A stretch of DNA of 62,322 nucleotides from Cutibacterium sp. (GTDB lineage: Bacteria > Actinomycetota > Actinomycetes > Propionibacteriales > Propionibacteriaceae): NCBI RefSeq assembly GCF_030525615.1, contig NZ_JAUNEJ010000009.1, positions 1 to 62,322 on the forward strand, given 5' to 3'. The notes under the pieces were generated by a model. It did not search any database, was not told the DNA's origin, and worked only from the letters and a program-made list of their open reading frames with translations. Position numbers and translations under genes: made by a program. Below are positions 20,133 through 29,734 of this stretch, one piece after another (within the stretch, counting starts at the first letter, position 1; each line of letters starts with the position of its first letter).

Positions 20133-20664
20133 AGTTGTTCCTTCTAGCTCGTCTCTGCCGCGTCCAAGATTCCCTGACGTGGGAGTCCGGTACGCCCAGA
20201 GGGTTCCGGCGTGAGGAGAGAACTCCTCATTGGTCCCAACCTGACGATTTCCACAGATGTGAAAACCGAAAGGTCACATCGCTCCTCTCCGACCCACGCG
20301 CTCGGGCGTGTCGCGCATTGCAGACCGCAGAACACCCACCGCTCACCAGCCGTTGAGGACCCCGTGAACACTGTGGATTTATCTGCCAGCCTCCGACGCT
20401 GACCCGCTGTTGTGGACCCGGCAACGGACTCACCTTGGTGGTGATACCTATGCCGTCGAGCTTCAGTGGCCGGACTCGATCTCACGGATCATGAGCGTGA
20501 CACACTGCAGCCCCGTTCGGAGCAACTTGAATAGTTTGTCATTGATGAGCCAGCAAGGCAAATCGAGGAGGCGGGCTTTCCCGGCCCATCGGGAATGGAG
20601 AGCTGCTCGATGAGGGCCAGCTCGACGTCGACCCCCGCCGCCGTCTCTGCTCTCTCCGCCGACC
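20133..20664 (-). other. S10-operon leader / intergenic region
   Basis: 532 bp with no supported gene. It should contain the rpsJ promoter and leader, but no clear -35/-10 pair stood out to me. A small inverted repeat GAGGAGAGAACTCCTC lies at about 20213-20228, close to rpsJ, and might be a leader hairpin. Confidence 0.4.
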
Positions 20665-22337
20665 TCACCGACGCACCACGGTGACGCCCTTCGGGAGGTC
20701 GAGGTATTGGTGCAGCCGGGCTGTGGCAGATTCGCGAGCACCCGCATAATCAGGCAACCAGTCGGGAGCCGGCAACACCTTCGGGATGATGACCGTAGTG
20801 CGCTCTCCGCGGCGTGCCGAATCTACTTGGGCGTTGACAGTTCGCCAGACGCCGCCGTTGACCGTCGCTCCTTGGAGGATGTCCCAGACTCCTTGCAGTC
20901 CGGTAGCCAGACAAGACGCCGTGACGACGATGGCCAGGACCGTAGTCGCTCGCAAACCAGCCCCGTGGGCACCGGCTGTCCCAGCCTCGGGCTGCGCGCC
21001 GGGTTCCGACACCGCATCACTACTCGTCGTATCATCCATCGCCAGTCCAACAGCGCCCCAAGCCCACACCAGTGCGCTTGTGCTGAAAACTGCCAGACTC
21101 ATGAATGAGGTTCGGCCCCCCGGGGAACCCATAAACACCGGAAGTGCGTAATATCCAAGCGCTGCGCCCGTCGCGACACCCACCATGCCGCATCCAGGGA
21201 TCCGAGCGATCAGGACGGTGAGCACCAGAAGAGTCACCGCCACAACCCCAAAGCACGCCCCGGCGAGCAATCCGGTAGCAGATAGATACAGATCGATGTC
21301 CCCGGACATTTTGCGCCGTGTGAGCACCACGACGATGCGCATACTGGTCGCAGCCAGTCCGATAAACGCCATACAAAACAGCGTTAGCAGAATGCCGATG
21401 GTGCGGCGGTGGTAGCCACGTTTCATCACCACGACGCTCATAGCGCCGACCGACACCATGATCGCAAAGAACAACGCCGGGTAACCCGCGAACCAATGGC
21501 TGACGGAGTGGATGACGAACGACACCCGTTTAGGAAGCTCCCCGACAGACTTTGGATACGGGTATGGCCCACCCAGCCGCAGGCTTCGGGCCCACAAGCC
21601 GGGCATACCCATCCTCGCGATATTTCCGACCGCCGTCACTACCAGAGCCGCAGCCCATCGGACGGTCCATTTTCCAGCCGGAGTGATAAGCGCCATAGCG
21701 ACGACTGCCCCGACGGCTCCCGGCCCATTCAGTTCATGATGAACGCTCGCCACGAAGGACAGGAGCACCGCGGCCCACAACACCCAGCCATGCTTGACGT
21801 TCGGTCCACGCTGGGACCACAACAGGAGGATGGCCGCGACGCCGAGAGCGAGCCCCCACATGTAGCCGATGTTCGCGGCAATAAACATGATCGTGTCGCC
21901 GCCCATATGGGGATCGATCCCTATCAAGGCCATAGGGACGAGGAATGCCCCCGCTCCAGCCAGGAGATCCAGACCAGGAGAGATTGTTCCTCGCAGATCC
22001 CGGACAACAGAGCGCAGCATGAGCCACAGCGCTAGCGACAACGACAGGGATGAAAGCACGAGTGGTACACGGACCCATCCACCCATGGACATGATGAGCT
22101 GCACCACCATGTCTGAGAAGCGGCCATTTCTGTCCACTAGGTCATAGACGGCCAGATGCGCAAAACCAGACCAATCGATCCGGCCACCGAGGGTGCCAGA
22201 TCGAGTGGCGAAATGAAATATAAGTCGTCAATATCCCAGACTGGCGTCCGCCACACCAAGGCCCAGTAGCAAGCGACAAGAACCCAGAACCCCACTACCG
22301 GGCGTCGCAGCACCCGGGCCTTAATGTTTGCCAACAC
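20665..22337 (-). pseudogene. polytopic membrane protein, split by a frameshift
   Basis: Two adjoining frames form one protein. The upstream piece (22337-22137, 66 aa, one helix, PVWDIDDLYFISPLDLA) stops at TAG. The 490-aa downstream piece opens at a GTG overlapping that TAG by one base (VDRNGRFSDMVVQ) and has about 12 helices plus a C-terminal soluble tail. The D-D motif in the N-terminal piece followed by NGR in the second is the expected order in GT-C-like/DUF6056-type membrane proteins, so one base has probably been lost or gained near 22140. Alternatives are a sequencing error or two coupled genes. The function is unknown; a role in envelope glycan or wall assembly is a guess. Confidence 0.65.
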
Positions 22338-22350
22338 TCATTCACCTTAC

Positions 22351-23844
22351 TCATTCACCTTGAATTCTGGCTTCGAATCTCTGCATCCGGTGGAGCGTCG
22401 ACTCCTTGCCAAGAATCTCCATGGCCTCGAACAGTGGTGGCGACACTCGCGATCCGGTGACGGCAACACGCACCGGCGCAAAGGCCAGGCGGGGCTTGAT
22501 ACCCATCTCGTCACACAGCTTGGTTCTCAGCGCAGCCTGGATGGCGTCACATCTGAAGTCGTCAAGACCCTTGAGAACCTCTGTTGCCGCACGCTGAATT
22601 TCGTCGGCTCCCGCCTTCAGTTTGCGGACAGAATCCTCATCGAAGACAAGCTGGTCATCGTCAATCAACAGGAAAGCCAGCTTCGGCACAGCCTCCGACA
22701 GCAGCACTAGGCGTTCACGGATGAGAGGCATAGCCGCGTGAATGATGTCGCGATCGGCGCCTGTCAGGTCACGGCCCAACACTTCCTGGCCCTGGCTGGC
22801 GCGGTCAGCGTACTCGAGCACCCGATCGGCGAGATCCTCGGTATCGAGGCTGCGAATGTACTGACCGTTGAGCCAGTCCAGTTTGCTGACGTCAAACACC
22901 GGCCCGCCGGTGGAGACGTTCGCCCAGTCGAAACGAGAGACAAACGACTCGAAGTCCTCGATCTCCTGGCCCTCGGCGATCGTCGGATACGCCAACAGCT
23001 GCAAAAAGTTACGGAGGGCCTCAGGAAGATAACCCTGCTCACGGAACCACATCAGCCGCGCAGCCGGGTTCTTGCGCTTGGAAATCTTGGACTTATCGGT
23101 GTTGCGAAGCAGCGGCATATGGGCGAACTGCGGCGCTTCCCAACCCAGCCATTTATAAAGCAACAGGTGCTTGGGAGTTGAGGAAATCCACTCCTCACCG
23201 CGTACAACGGTGTCGATGCCCATCAGGTGATCGTCGACGACGACGGCCATGTGATAGGTCGGGAATCCGTCGGCCTTGAGAATGACCTGGTCGTCAGGAC
23301 GTGGAGCGTGAACCTTGCCACGAATGAGGTCGTCAAATTCCAGGTCAACGTCGTCGGGGATCAACATGCGCACAACCGGAGTCTCGGTAAACCCGGGCAG
23401 CTTGGCCCGCTCCTCCTTGGACATCCCCAAACACATACGGTCATAGCCGGTGTCCGATGACTTCGCGGCCGCGCGCTCCTCCCGCAGTTGCTTAAGCCTC
23501 TCCTGGGAACACCAGCAGCGGTAGGCGTGACCAGACTCGATGAGCTTGTCGACGAACGGCTTGTAGGTGGTCAACCGCTCAGACTGCTTGTACGGCTCAT
23601 ATGGTCCACCCACACGCGGCGACTCATCAGGAGACAAGCCCAGCCAGTCGAGGGTCTGATAGATCTGCTCCTCGGAGCCTGCCACCAGACGGTTGCGATC
23701 GGTGTCCTCGATACGCAGCACGAATTGGCCACCAGTGCGCTGAGCCCACGCCTTGTCAAACAAAGCCATATAGGCCGTGCCAACGTGGGGATCTCCGGTG
23801 GGCGAGGGAGCAACGCGAGTGCGCGCGGGGTGCAAGTCAGTCAT
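22351..23844 (-). CDS. gltX: glutamate-tRNA ligase
   Basis: 497 aa class I synthetase. The ATP-binding HIGH-type motif is PHVGTAYMALFDKAW (about residues 19-33), and the KMSKS equivalent is KISKRKN (about 251-257). It charges tRNA-Glu with glutamate in the cytosol. It is divergent from glnS across 53 bp, so both may share a control region. Because glnS is present, this GluRS need not mischarge tRNA-Gln. Confidence 0.96.
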   Translation of the reverse strand: MTDLHPARTRVAPSPTGDPHVGTAYMALFDKAWAQRTGGQFVLRIEDTDRNRLVAGSEEQIYQTLDWLGLSPDESPRVGGPYEPYKQSERLTTYKPFVDKLIESGHAYRCWCSQERLKQLREERAAAKSSDTGYDRMCLGMSKEERAKLPGFTETPVVRMLIPDDVDLEFDDLIRGKVHAPRPDDQVILKADGFPTYHMAVVVDDHLMGIDTVVRGEEWISSTPKHLLLYKWLGWEAPQFAHMPLLRNTDKSKISKRKNPAARLMWFREQGYLPEALRNFLQLLAYPTIAEGQEIEDFESFVSRFDWANVSTGGPVFDVSKLDWLNGQYIRSLDTEDLADRVLEYADRASQGQEVLGRDLTGADRDIIHAAMPLIRERLVLLSEAVPKLAFLLIDDDQLVFDEDSVRKLKAGADEIQRAATEVLKGLDDFRCDAIQAALRTKLCDEMGIKPRLAFAPVRVAVTGSRVSPPLFEAMEILGKESTLHRMQRFEARIQGE

Positions 23845-23897
23845 GATGACTTGGAGTCTATCGGGAAGTGCAGACAGACTCCGGTAAGGTTCCCGAC

Positions 23898-25610
23898 ATG
23901 GCAGAACCCATTGGAACCCCGGCTCACGGCAACCCAGCCGCGTCCGGCTCGGACTTCATTCGTCAGGTCGTTCGCGCGGACAACGAACAGGGCACCTACG
24001 GAGGAAGAGTCCAAACCCGATTCCCACCCGAGCCCAATGGTTACCTGCACATCGGCCATGCCAAGGCCATCGTCACCGATTTCGGCATTGCCGAGGACTT
24101 CGGCGGCGTCTGCAACCTACGTCTGGACGATACAAATCCAGGTACCGAGGAAGTCGAGTACGTCCAATCAATCATCGAGGACATTGAGTGGCTCGGGTAC
24201 TCCCCCGCCCACGTTGTCCACGCCTCCGACTACTTCGGCCAGCTCTATGAGTGGGCCAAATACCTCATTCAGCAAGGCCTGGCCTATGTCGACGATCAGT
24301 CTCCCGAAACGATTCGTGAGCAGAAAGGTGGCTACGGCAAGCCGGGTATCGAAAGCCCCTACCGCGATCGCCCAGCCGAGGAATCCCTCAATCTGCTGGA
24401 GCGAATGCGTAACGGTGAATTCCCCGACGGTTCCCGCTGCCTGCGCGCCAAGATCGACATGCAGGCTGAGAATATGTGGCTGCGCGACCCGGTGATGTAC
24501 CGCATCCGTCATCAGGCCCACCACTCCACCGGCACCGAGTGGTGTATCTACCCCACCTACGACTGGGCCCATGGCCAGTCTGACGCCATTGAGGGCGTGA
24601 CACACTCGCTGTGTTCCTTGGAGTTCAATAGCCACCGCCCGCTCTACGACTGGTTCCTCGCCCATGTGCCACTCGATGGCCCAGCCCCCAAACAGCGCGA
24701 GTTCGCCCGTCTGGAGCTGACCCACACCATCACCTCGAAACGTCGTCTCAAGTCCTTGGTGACCAACGGCATCGTGGACGGGTGGGACGATCCCCGGATG
24801 CCCACCTTGCGCGGAATGCGTCGTCGCGGCTATCCAGCTGCCGCCATCCGTGCCTTCTGCCAGGCCGTCGGCACCACCAAGAACAACTCGGTCAAAGCCA
24901 TTGAAGAGTTCGAGTCCTTCGTGCGCCGCGAACTCAACGCAACGGCCCTGCGCCGTATGGCTGTCCTGCACCCTCTCAAGCTGGTCCTCGACGGCTGGCC
25001 GACTGACGAGGACGGCAAGCCAGTCGTTGAGTGGTTCGAACTCGTCAACAATCCCGAGAATCCTGACGATGGCACCCGTCGTGTTCCCTTTACCGGACAG
25101 CTGTGGATTGAGGCCGACGACTTCCGCGAGGACCCACCGCGCAAATTCTTCCGGCTTTCCCCCGGACGCGAGGTACGCCTGCGAGGTGCCTACCTGGTGA
25201 CGGCCACCGACGTCATCAAGAACCCTGACGGCACCATTGCCGAAGTTCACGCCAGCTACGACCCGCAGTCTCGCGGCGGCAGCGCCCCCGACGGCCGCAA
25301 GGTGAAATCGACGATGCACTGGGTATCCGCAGCTCACGCCGTGCCACTGACCGTCAACCTCTATGACCGTCTCTTCACTGCGGAGGTTCCGGGTTCTGAT
25401 ACTGGCGAGGCCCTCGATGACCTCAACCCAAACTCGCGCGAGACCCTCACCAATGTCATGGCTGAGCCAGCACTGGCGAAAGTCTCCCCCGGTCAGGTGG
25501 TTCAGTTCGAGAGGCTGGGGTATTTCGCGGCCGACCAAGACACCACGGTCTTCCACCGGACGGTGGGTCTTCGCGACGAGTGGGCGCAGCTGCAGAAGCG
25601 CCAGGGTTGA
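23898..25610 (+). CDS. glnS: glutamine-tRNA ligase
   Basis: 570 aa. I chose the ATG at 23898 (MAEPIGTPAHGNPAAS); a GTG 30 bp earlier would add ten residues. FPPEPNGYLHIGHAKAI is the GlnRS form of the HIGH motif and TSKRRLKSLV stands for KMSKS. The C-terminal two-beta-barrel anticodon-binding domain is complete (LNPNSRETL near the end). It charges tRNA-Gln directly. Most actinobacteria lack GlnRS and use GatCAB, so this gene was probably acquired by transfer in the lineage. Confidence 0.95.
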   Translation: MAEPIGTPAHGNPAASGSDFIRQVVRADNEQGTYGGRVQTRFPPEPNGYLHIGHAKAIVTDFGIAEDFGGVCNLRLDDTNPGTEEVEYVQSIIEDIEWLGYSPAHVVHASDYFGQLYEWAKYLIQQGLAYVDDQSPETIREQKGGYGKPGIESPYRDRPAEESLNLLERMRNGEFPDGSRCLRAKIDMQAENMWLRDPVMYRIRHQAHHSTGTEWCIYPTYDWAHGQSDAIEGVTHSLCSLEFNSHRPLYDWFLAHVPLDGPAPKQREFARLELTHTITSKRRLKSLVTNGIVDGWDDPRMPTLRGMRRRGYPAAAIRAFCQAVGTTKNNSVKAIEEFESFVRRELNATALRRMAVLHPLKLVLDGWPTDEDGKPVVEWFELVNNPENPDDGTRRVPFTGQLWIEADDFREDPPRKFFRLSPGREVRLRGAYLVTATDVIKNPDGTIAEVHASYDPQSRGGSAPDGRKVKSTMHWVSAAHAVPLTVNLYDRLFTAEVPGSDTGEALDDLNPNSRETLTNVMAEPALAKVSPGQVVQFERLGYFAADQDTTVFHRTVGLRDEWAQLQKRQG

Positions 25611-25701
25611 ACACGTTGACGATGCATCCATTCGTCACCCGTCTGTCACTTCTTTCGGTAAAGATAGTGTCGCTTCCCATCCTCTCGGAAGGACACCATC
25701 T

Positions 25702-27714
25702 ATGTATGACAACCCACTTGGTAGAAACGTGTCGCGTCGTGCCGTGCTGGCTGGCACGTTGGGAGCAGGTCTCGCAATGACCGCCGTCGGGAATTCCTTG
25801 GCGGCACCGTCCACGTCTCCTGCCCCCGCCGCGTCAGGCTCCGCTGCCAATACATCCGTGTTGACTGTGTTGGCCACCACGGACATCCACGGCCACGTCT
25901 TCAACTGGGACTACTTCGCTGACGCTCCCTTCAATCCGAGCACCACGGGTTCTGATTCCGCCCCGCTCGGCGTCAGCCGGATAGCCACCATCGCGAAGCA
26001 GGTGCGTGCCGACAAGGGAGCGGATTCCGTCGTCATGCTCGACAACGGCGACACCATTCAGGGCACCCCGCTGACCTACCTTTCAGCGAAGCAGCCCGAG
26101 AAACTCGGGAGCACCGAAGTCATGGCTCGCGCTCTCAATCTTGTCGGCTACGACGCCGCCAACATCGGCAACCATGAGTTCAACTACGGACTCACGGAAC
26201 TCAAACGCTACCAGGCCGATCTCAAGGCCCCGCTGCTGTGCGCCAACGTCATCGACGTCAAGACTGGCCAACCACTGACGCAGGGCACTGTCATGCTCAC
26301 CAAGACCGTCGATGGTCACCAGGTCAAGATTGGTGTCGTCGCCGTCACGACCCCTGGTTCGATGGTCTGGGACAAGGCGAACCTGGCTGGCAAGGTCGAC
26401 ATTGTCGATCCGGTCAAGACCGCCGCCGAATACTCGGTCAAGCTGCGCAAGGCTGGGGCTGACGTCGTGATCGTGCTCATCCACGCCGGACTCACCGAGG
26501 AGCAGGCCTCCCCGATCTACCAGGGTCTGCCAGAAAACAACGCGACTGCCTTAGCCACGTCCGTTCCCGAGGTCGACCTTGTTGTCATCGGCCATACCCA
26601 CCAGGACAACCCGGTAGAAATCGTCGATGGCGTCTCCGGCCACAAGGTCGTCATTACTCAACCCGACTACTGGGCCCGTTCAGTCTCCCAGGTGACGGTC
26701 CCGCTGGACTTCTCCAACGGCAAGATCTCCGTGCGGCACGATCAGGTCGCCGTGAAGCCTCTGTACACCCGTGACGTCGAGGAGGACAAGGAGTTCGCCG
26801 CCGACGCTGAGCTGCAGGCTGACCACCAGGCCACTGTCACGTACGTCAACTCGGTCGTCGCCACGTCGACGACGAAGCTGACGACTGAGCGCTCGATGGT
26901 TGAGGACACCCCGATTCTCGATTTCATCGGCAAGGTCGAGGCGGATACGGTTGCCAAGGCGATTAAGGGCGGCAAGTACGACGGTATCCCGGTCATCGCT
27001 CAGGTTTCGCCGTTTTCCCGTACCGCCGCCTTCCCCCAAGGCGACGTCAAAATCAAAGACATTGCTGGTCTTTATGTCTTCGACAACACGCTTGCAGGCA
27101 TTCTGGTCACCGGTAAGCAGCTCAAGGACTACTTGGAGTACTCCGCAAAGTACTTTAAGCAGGTCGCGAAGGGTGCCACCGTCAACCCGGCTCCAGCCAG
27201 TGAGGGCGGCGTCACTCAAGCTGATTACCAAGGCAAGCCGGTATGGGATTACAACTACGACGCCGTAACTGGTGTCAAGTACTCCATCGACATTTCTCAG
27301 CCCGTCGGCAAGCGGGTCTTGGACCTGTCGTGGCGAGGCAAGGCAGTCACAGATGACCAGAAGTTCGTGCTGGCCATCAACAATTACCGCATGAGTGGCG
27401 GCGGCGGTTACCCGCACGTGACGCAGGCCCCCGTCGTCTGGGACGAGATCCTCGAGATTCGTCAGCTGCTTATCGACACCGCGTCGACGATGAAGACCAT
27501 CGATCCGAAAGACTTCTTTGATCGCAACTGGTTCATCACCACAACCGGGGAAACCTGGCCAGCAGCCGACGATCCAGGTACCAAGCCTGGTGACGACAAC
27601 CATGCTGACCACCGCGACATTGGGCGTGACCATGACGATTCCAGACCCGATCGCGTCAGCCCCAAGCAAGACTCTGGCGACCACCCAACCCTGCTGCCGA
27701 CCACTGGCGTCTGA
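25702..27714 (+). CDS. Tat-exported CpdB-like 2',3'-cyclic nucleotide phosphodiesterase / 5'-nucleotidase ending in LPTTGV
   Basis: 670 aa; the ATG at 25702 follows GGAAGGA at about 9 nt. A twin-arginine signal (VSRRAVLAGTLGAG, residues 10-23) precedes a metallophosphatase domain with metal-binding ATTDIHGH (about 58-65), DNGDTIQGTP, GNHEFNYG (about 154-161) and IGHTHQD (about 295-301). The 5'-nucleotidase C-terminal substrate domain ends with NNYRMSGGGGYPH. A polar tail ends LLPTTGV-stop, followed directly by a terminator, so no membrane anchor is encoded. It is likely to hydrolyse nucleotides outside the cell for phosphate and nucleoside salvage; whether it is wall-attached is open. Confidence 0.9.
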   Translation: MYDNPLGRNVSRRAVLAGTLGAGLAMTAVGNSLAAPSTSPAPAASGSAANTSVLTVLATTDIHGHVFNWDYFADAPFNPSTTGSDSAPLGVSRIATIAKQVRADKGADSVVMLDNGDTIQGTPLTYLSAKQPEKLGSTEVMARALNLVGYDAANIGNHEFNYGLTELKRYQADLKAPLLCANVIDVKTGQPLTQGTVMLTKTVDGHQVKIGVVAVTTPGSMVWDKANLAGKVDIVDPVKTAAEYSVKLRKAGADVVIVLIHAGLTEEQASPIYQGLPENNATALATSVPEVDLVVIGHTHQDNPVEIVDGVSGHKVVITQPDYWARSVSQVTVPLDFSNGKISVRHDQVAVKPLYTRDVEEDKEFAADAELQADHQATVTYVNSVVATSTTKLTTERSMVEDTPILDFIGKVEADTVAKAIKGGKYDGIPVIAQVSPFSRTAAFPQGDVKIKDIAGLYVFDNTLAGILVTGKQLKDYLEYSAKYFKQVAKGATVNPAPASEGGVTQADYQGKPVWDYNYDAVTGVKYSIDISQPVGKRVLDLSWRGKAVTDDQKFVLAINNYRMSGGGGYPHVTQAPVVWDEILEIRQLLIDTASTMKTIDPKDFFDRNWFITTTGETWPAADDPGTKPGDDNHADHRDIGRDHDDSRPDRVSPKQDSGDHPTLLPTTGV

Positions 27715-27724
27715 TCGGAGTTAA

Positions 27725-27761
27725 GCCTCGGTCCACCGACTCAGTGGGCCGAGGCCCTTTT
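27725..27761 (+). terminator. terminator after the CpdB-like gene
   Basis: The stem GCCTCGG-T-CCAC / GTGG-G-CCGAGGC (27725-27755) is followed by CCTTTT. It begins only 10 bp after the stop codon, which confirms that the LPTTGV end is genuine. Confidence 0.9.
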
Positions 27762-27853
27762 GTCCCCACGACGTGAAAGAGTGTGAGGTGGTGCCTGGCA
27801 CATAACTGCCGGGCGGGTGACACTGAAAGGACGCCGCGCTGACAACCCAAATC

Positions 27854-29578
27854 GTGCCATGGGACCCAAGGCATAGACTCCCGGCTCGGCTGGCCAACCG
27901 ACGTTGGCCGGCAAGGGTGTTGCGCCGCGCCAGCGTTGCTGGTCTCATCTGTGCCCTTTTCGGTCTCTGGACGGCCCTGACACCATCCCTGGTTCCTCGC
28001 ACCTGGTGGATGGTCGCTGGCAACGTGTGGTTGTCCACTCTCCTCGCCTACGGAGTTGGCGGACTCATTGGACAGATTTCACGGTGGCTTGCCGAGATCA
28101 CGCGCCTACGGGTGACAGTCTCGACGAACGCCGTACGCGGCATTAGGCGCAGCTGGTACACCCTCCTGGCCCTGATATCCCTGTGGATGTTTGTGTGGTG
28201 CACGAGACAGCAGAAGTCGGTCTCACAAGCCGTAGGGCTACCGCGACGAGTCTGGGTTGCACAGACGTTTGGCGTCATTACCGGACTCATCCTCTTCACC
28301 GTGACCGTTTTACTCATCCGGCTCATTGCCCTTGGCATTCGCACCTTGTACACCGGTGTGCATCGGTTTATTGCCCAGCCGGTATTGGCCATCATCGTCG
28401 TTATCCTGAGCGTCGCCCTTTTACTATGGGCAACGAACAATGTCATCGTTCGGACGACGGCCAATGGCGTCGCTCATGTCATGGCACAGACCAATGCTGA
28501 AACTGCGGCTGGCCGGACTCCCCCGACGTCCCCCCTGCGCTCCGGGTCCCCTGCCTCACTACAAACCTGGGAGAGTCTGGGCAGAGAAGGCAAAGATGTC
28601 GTCACTGACGGCCCCGACGCAGCCATGATCGAACAGGTCACGGGAAAACCTGCCAAGGAACCCATCCGCGTCTATGCAGGCCTCAATGCGCAACGCGACT
28701 ACATTGCTGAGGCCAACGGTGTTCTCGCTGAACTCATCCGCACTGGAGCCTTCAAACGCAAGGTGCTCGTCGTCCAAAATGGCACCGGCTCGGGTTGGGT
28801 TGAGGAGTGGTCGGTCTCGGCGGTGGAATACCTCACCGGTGGAGATTGTGCGACCGCGACCATGCAGTACTCATACTTGGGCAGCGTCGGGGCCTTCTTG
28901 CTCGACCGCGAATCACCCAAGCAAGGCGCACAAGCCCTCTTCAGCGTCATCCACGACTACTGGTCCACCCTGCCTGCTCAAACCCGCCCCAAACTGTACA
29001 CCAGTGGAGTGTCACTGGGGGCCTACGGCGGCCAGTCCGCATTTACATCCATCGACGACATGATCTCCAAGGTTGACGGTGCTGTGTGGATTGGAACCCC
29101 CGGGTTCACACCGATCTGGAAGGATTTGGAGGCGAACCGACGAGACGGCTCCCCCGCCATTGTTCCAGTGATCGACAATGGCAAAATCGTGAGGTTCATG
29201 GGTAACCCGAGCGAGATTCACCACGATCACTGGGGGGCCGCCTATCCGCCCTGGTCAGCTGACACCCGTATTGCCTATGTGCAACATCCGTCGGATCCGG
29301 TGACGTGGTGGTCACCGGACATGATTTGGTCCGAACCCGATTGGATGCGTGAAGAAGCTGGCGGCGACGTCAATCCACACATCCGCTGGACGCCGTGGTC
29401 CAGTTTTTGGCAGGTCACGGCTGACATGGCTCTGTCCACGACCCCACCCGGCGGGCACGGTCACAACTATCACAGCGAATTCGTCCCTATTTGGGCAGCG
29501 GTGCTCGGTATCGACTGCGATCGCGATGTCATTGACAACATAGCCAGGGCTATCCCGAAGACCTCCGCCCCCCGCTAA
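27854..29578 (+). CDS. membrane-anchored alpha/beta hydrolase
   Basis: 574 aa from GTG. The start is uncertain: an AAAGGA site is better placed for a CTG five codons upstream. Five N-terminal helices (to about residue 200) are followed by an outward or cytosolic hydrolase domain. The nucleophile motif GVSLGAYGG lies near residue 387 and a late His (GHGHNYHSEF) near the C-terminus. It matches the actinobacterial family with Abhydrolase_9 N- and C-terminal regions. The substrate is unknown; esters or lipids of the envelope are a plausible inference. Confidence 0.85.
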   Translation: MPWDPRHRLPARLANRRWPARVLRRASVAGLICALFGLWTALTPSLVPRTWWMVAGNVWLSTLLAYGVGGLIGQISRWLAEITRLRVTVSTNAVRGIRRSWYTLLALISLWMFVWCTRQQKSVSQAVGLPRRVWVAQTFGVITGLILFTVTVLLIRLIALGIRTLYTGVHRFIAQPVLAIIVVILSVALLLWATNNVIVRTTANGVAHVMAQTNAETAAGRTPPTSPLRSGSPASLQTWESLGREGKDVVTDGPDAAMIEQVTGKPAKEPIRVYAGLNAQRDYIAEANGVLAELIRTGAFKRKVLVVQNGTGSGWVEEWSVSAVEYLTGGDCATATMQYSYLGSVGAFLLDRESPKQGAQALFSVIHDYWSTLPAQTRPKLYTSGVSLGAYGGQSAFTSIDDMISKVDGAVWIGTPGFTPIWKDLEANRRDGSPAIVPVIDNGKIVRFMGNPSEIHHDHWGAAYPPWSADTRIAYVQHPSDPVTWWSPDMIWSEPDWMREEAGGDVNPHIRWTPWSSFWQVTADMALSTTPPGGHGHNYHSEFVPIWAAVLGIDCDRDVIDNIARAIPKTSAPR

Positions 29579-29686
29579 TCCCAGTTGCGCCAGTCCCAGT
29601 GGCGCAGGTCATGGATAGACACCTGTGTACCCTAAGCTCCGCCCTCTCCCATCTAGGAACCCAGACACACAACCCAGACATACAAC

Positions 29687-29715
29687 GAGGCCCGCCCCCA
29701 ATGGGGACGGGCCTC
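29687..29715 (-). terminator. stem-loop downstream of tuf
   Basis: Arms GAGGCCCG and CGGGCCTC, with an inner CCCC/GGGG pair, lie 20 bp past the tuf stop. The minus-strand tail is only moderately T-rich. It may also serve the convergent hydrolase gene. Confidence 0.75.
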
Positions 29716-29734
29716 ATGAAAAGCTCAGATCACA

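Noticed and set aside
20463..20747. A possible small gene upstream of rpsJ on the minus strand (94 codons)
   Set aside because: Its first part overlaps the C-terminal coding region of the membrane protein in another frame, there is no ribosome site, and the composition is not protein-like.
24168..25631. A 487-codon minus-strand frame opposite glnS
   Set aside because: The plus strand encodes an unmistakable GlnRS; the opposite frame has no family-like motif.
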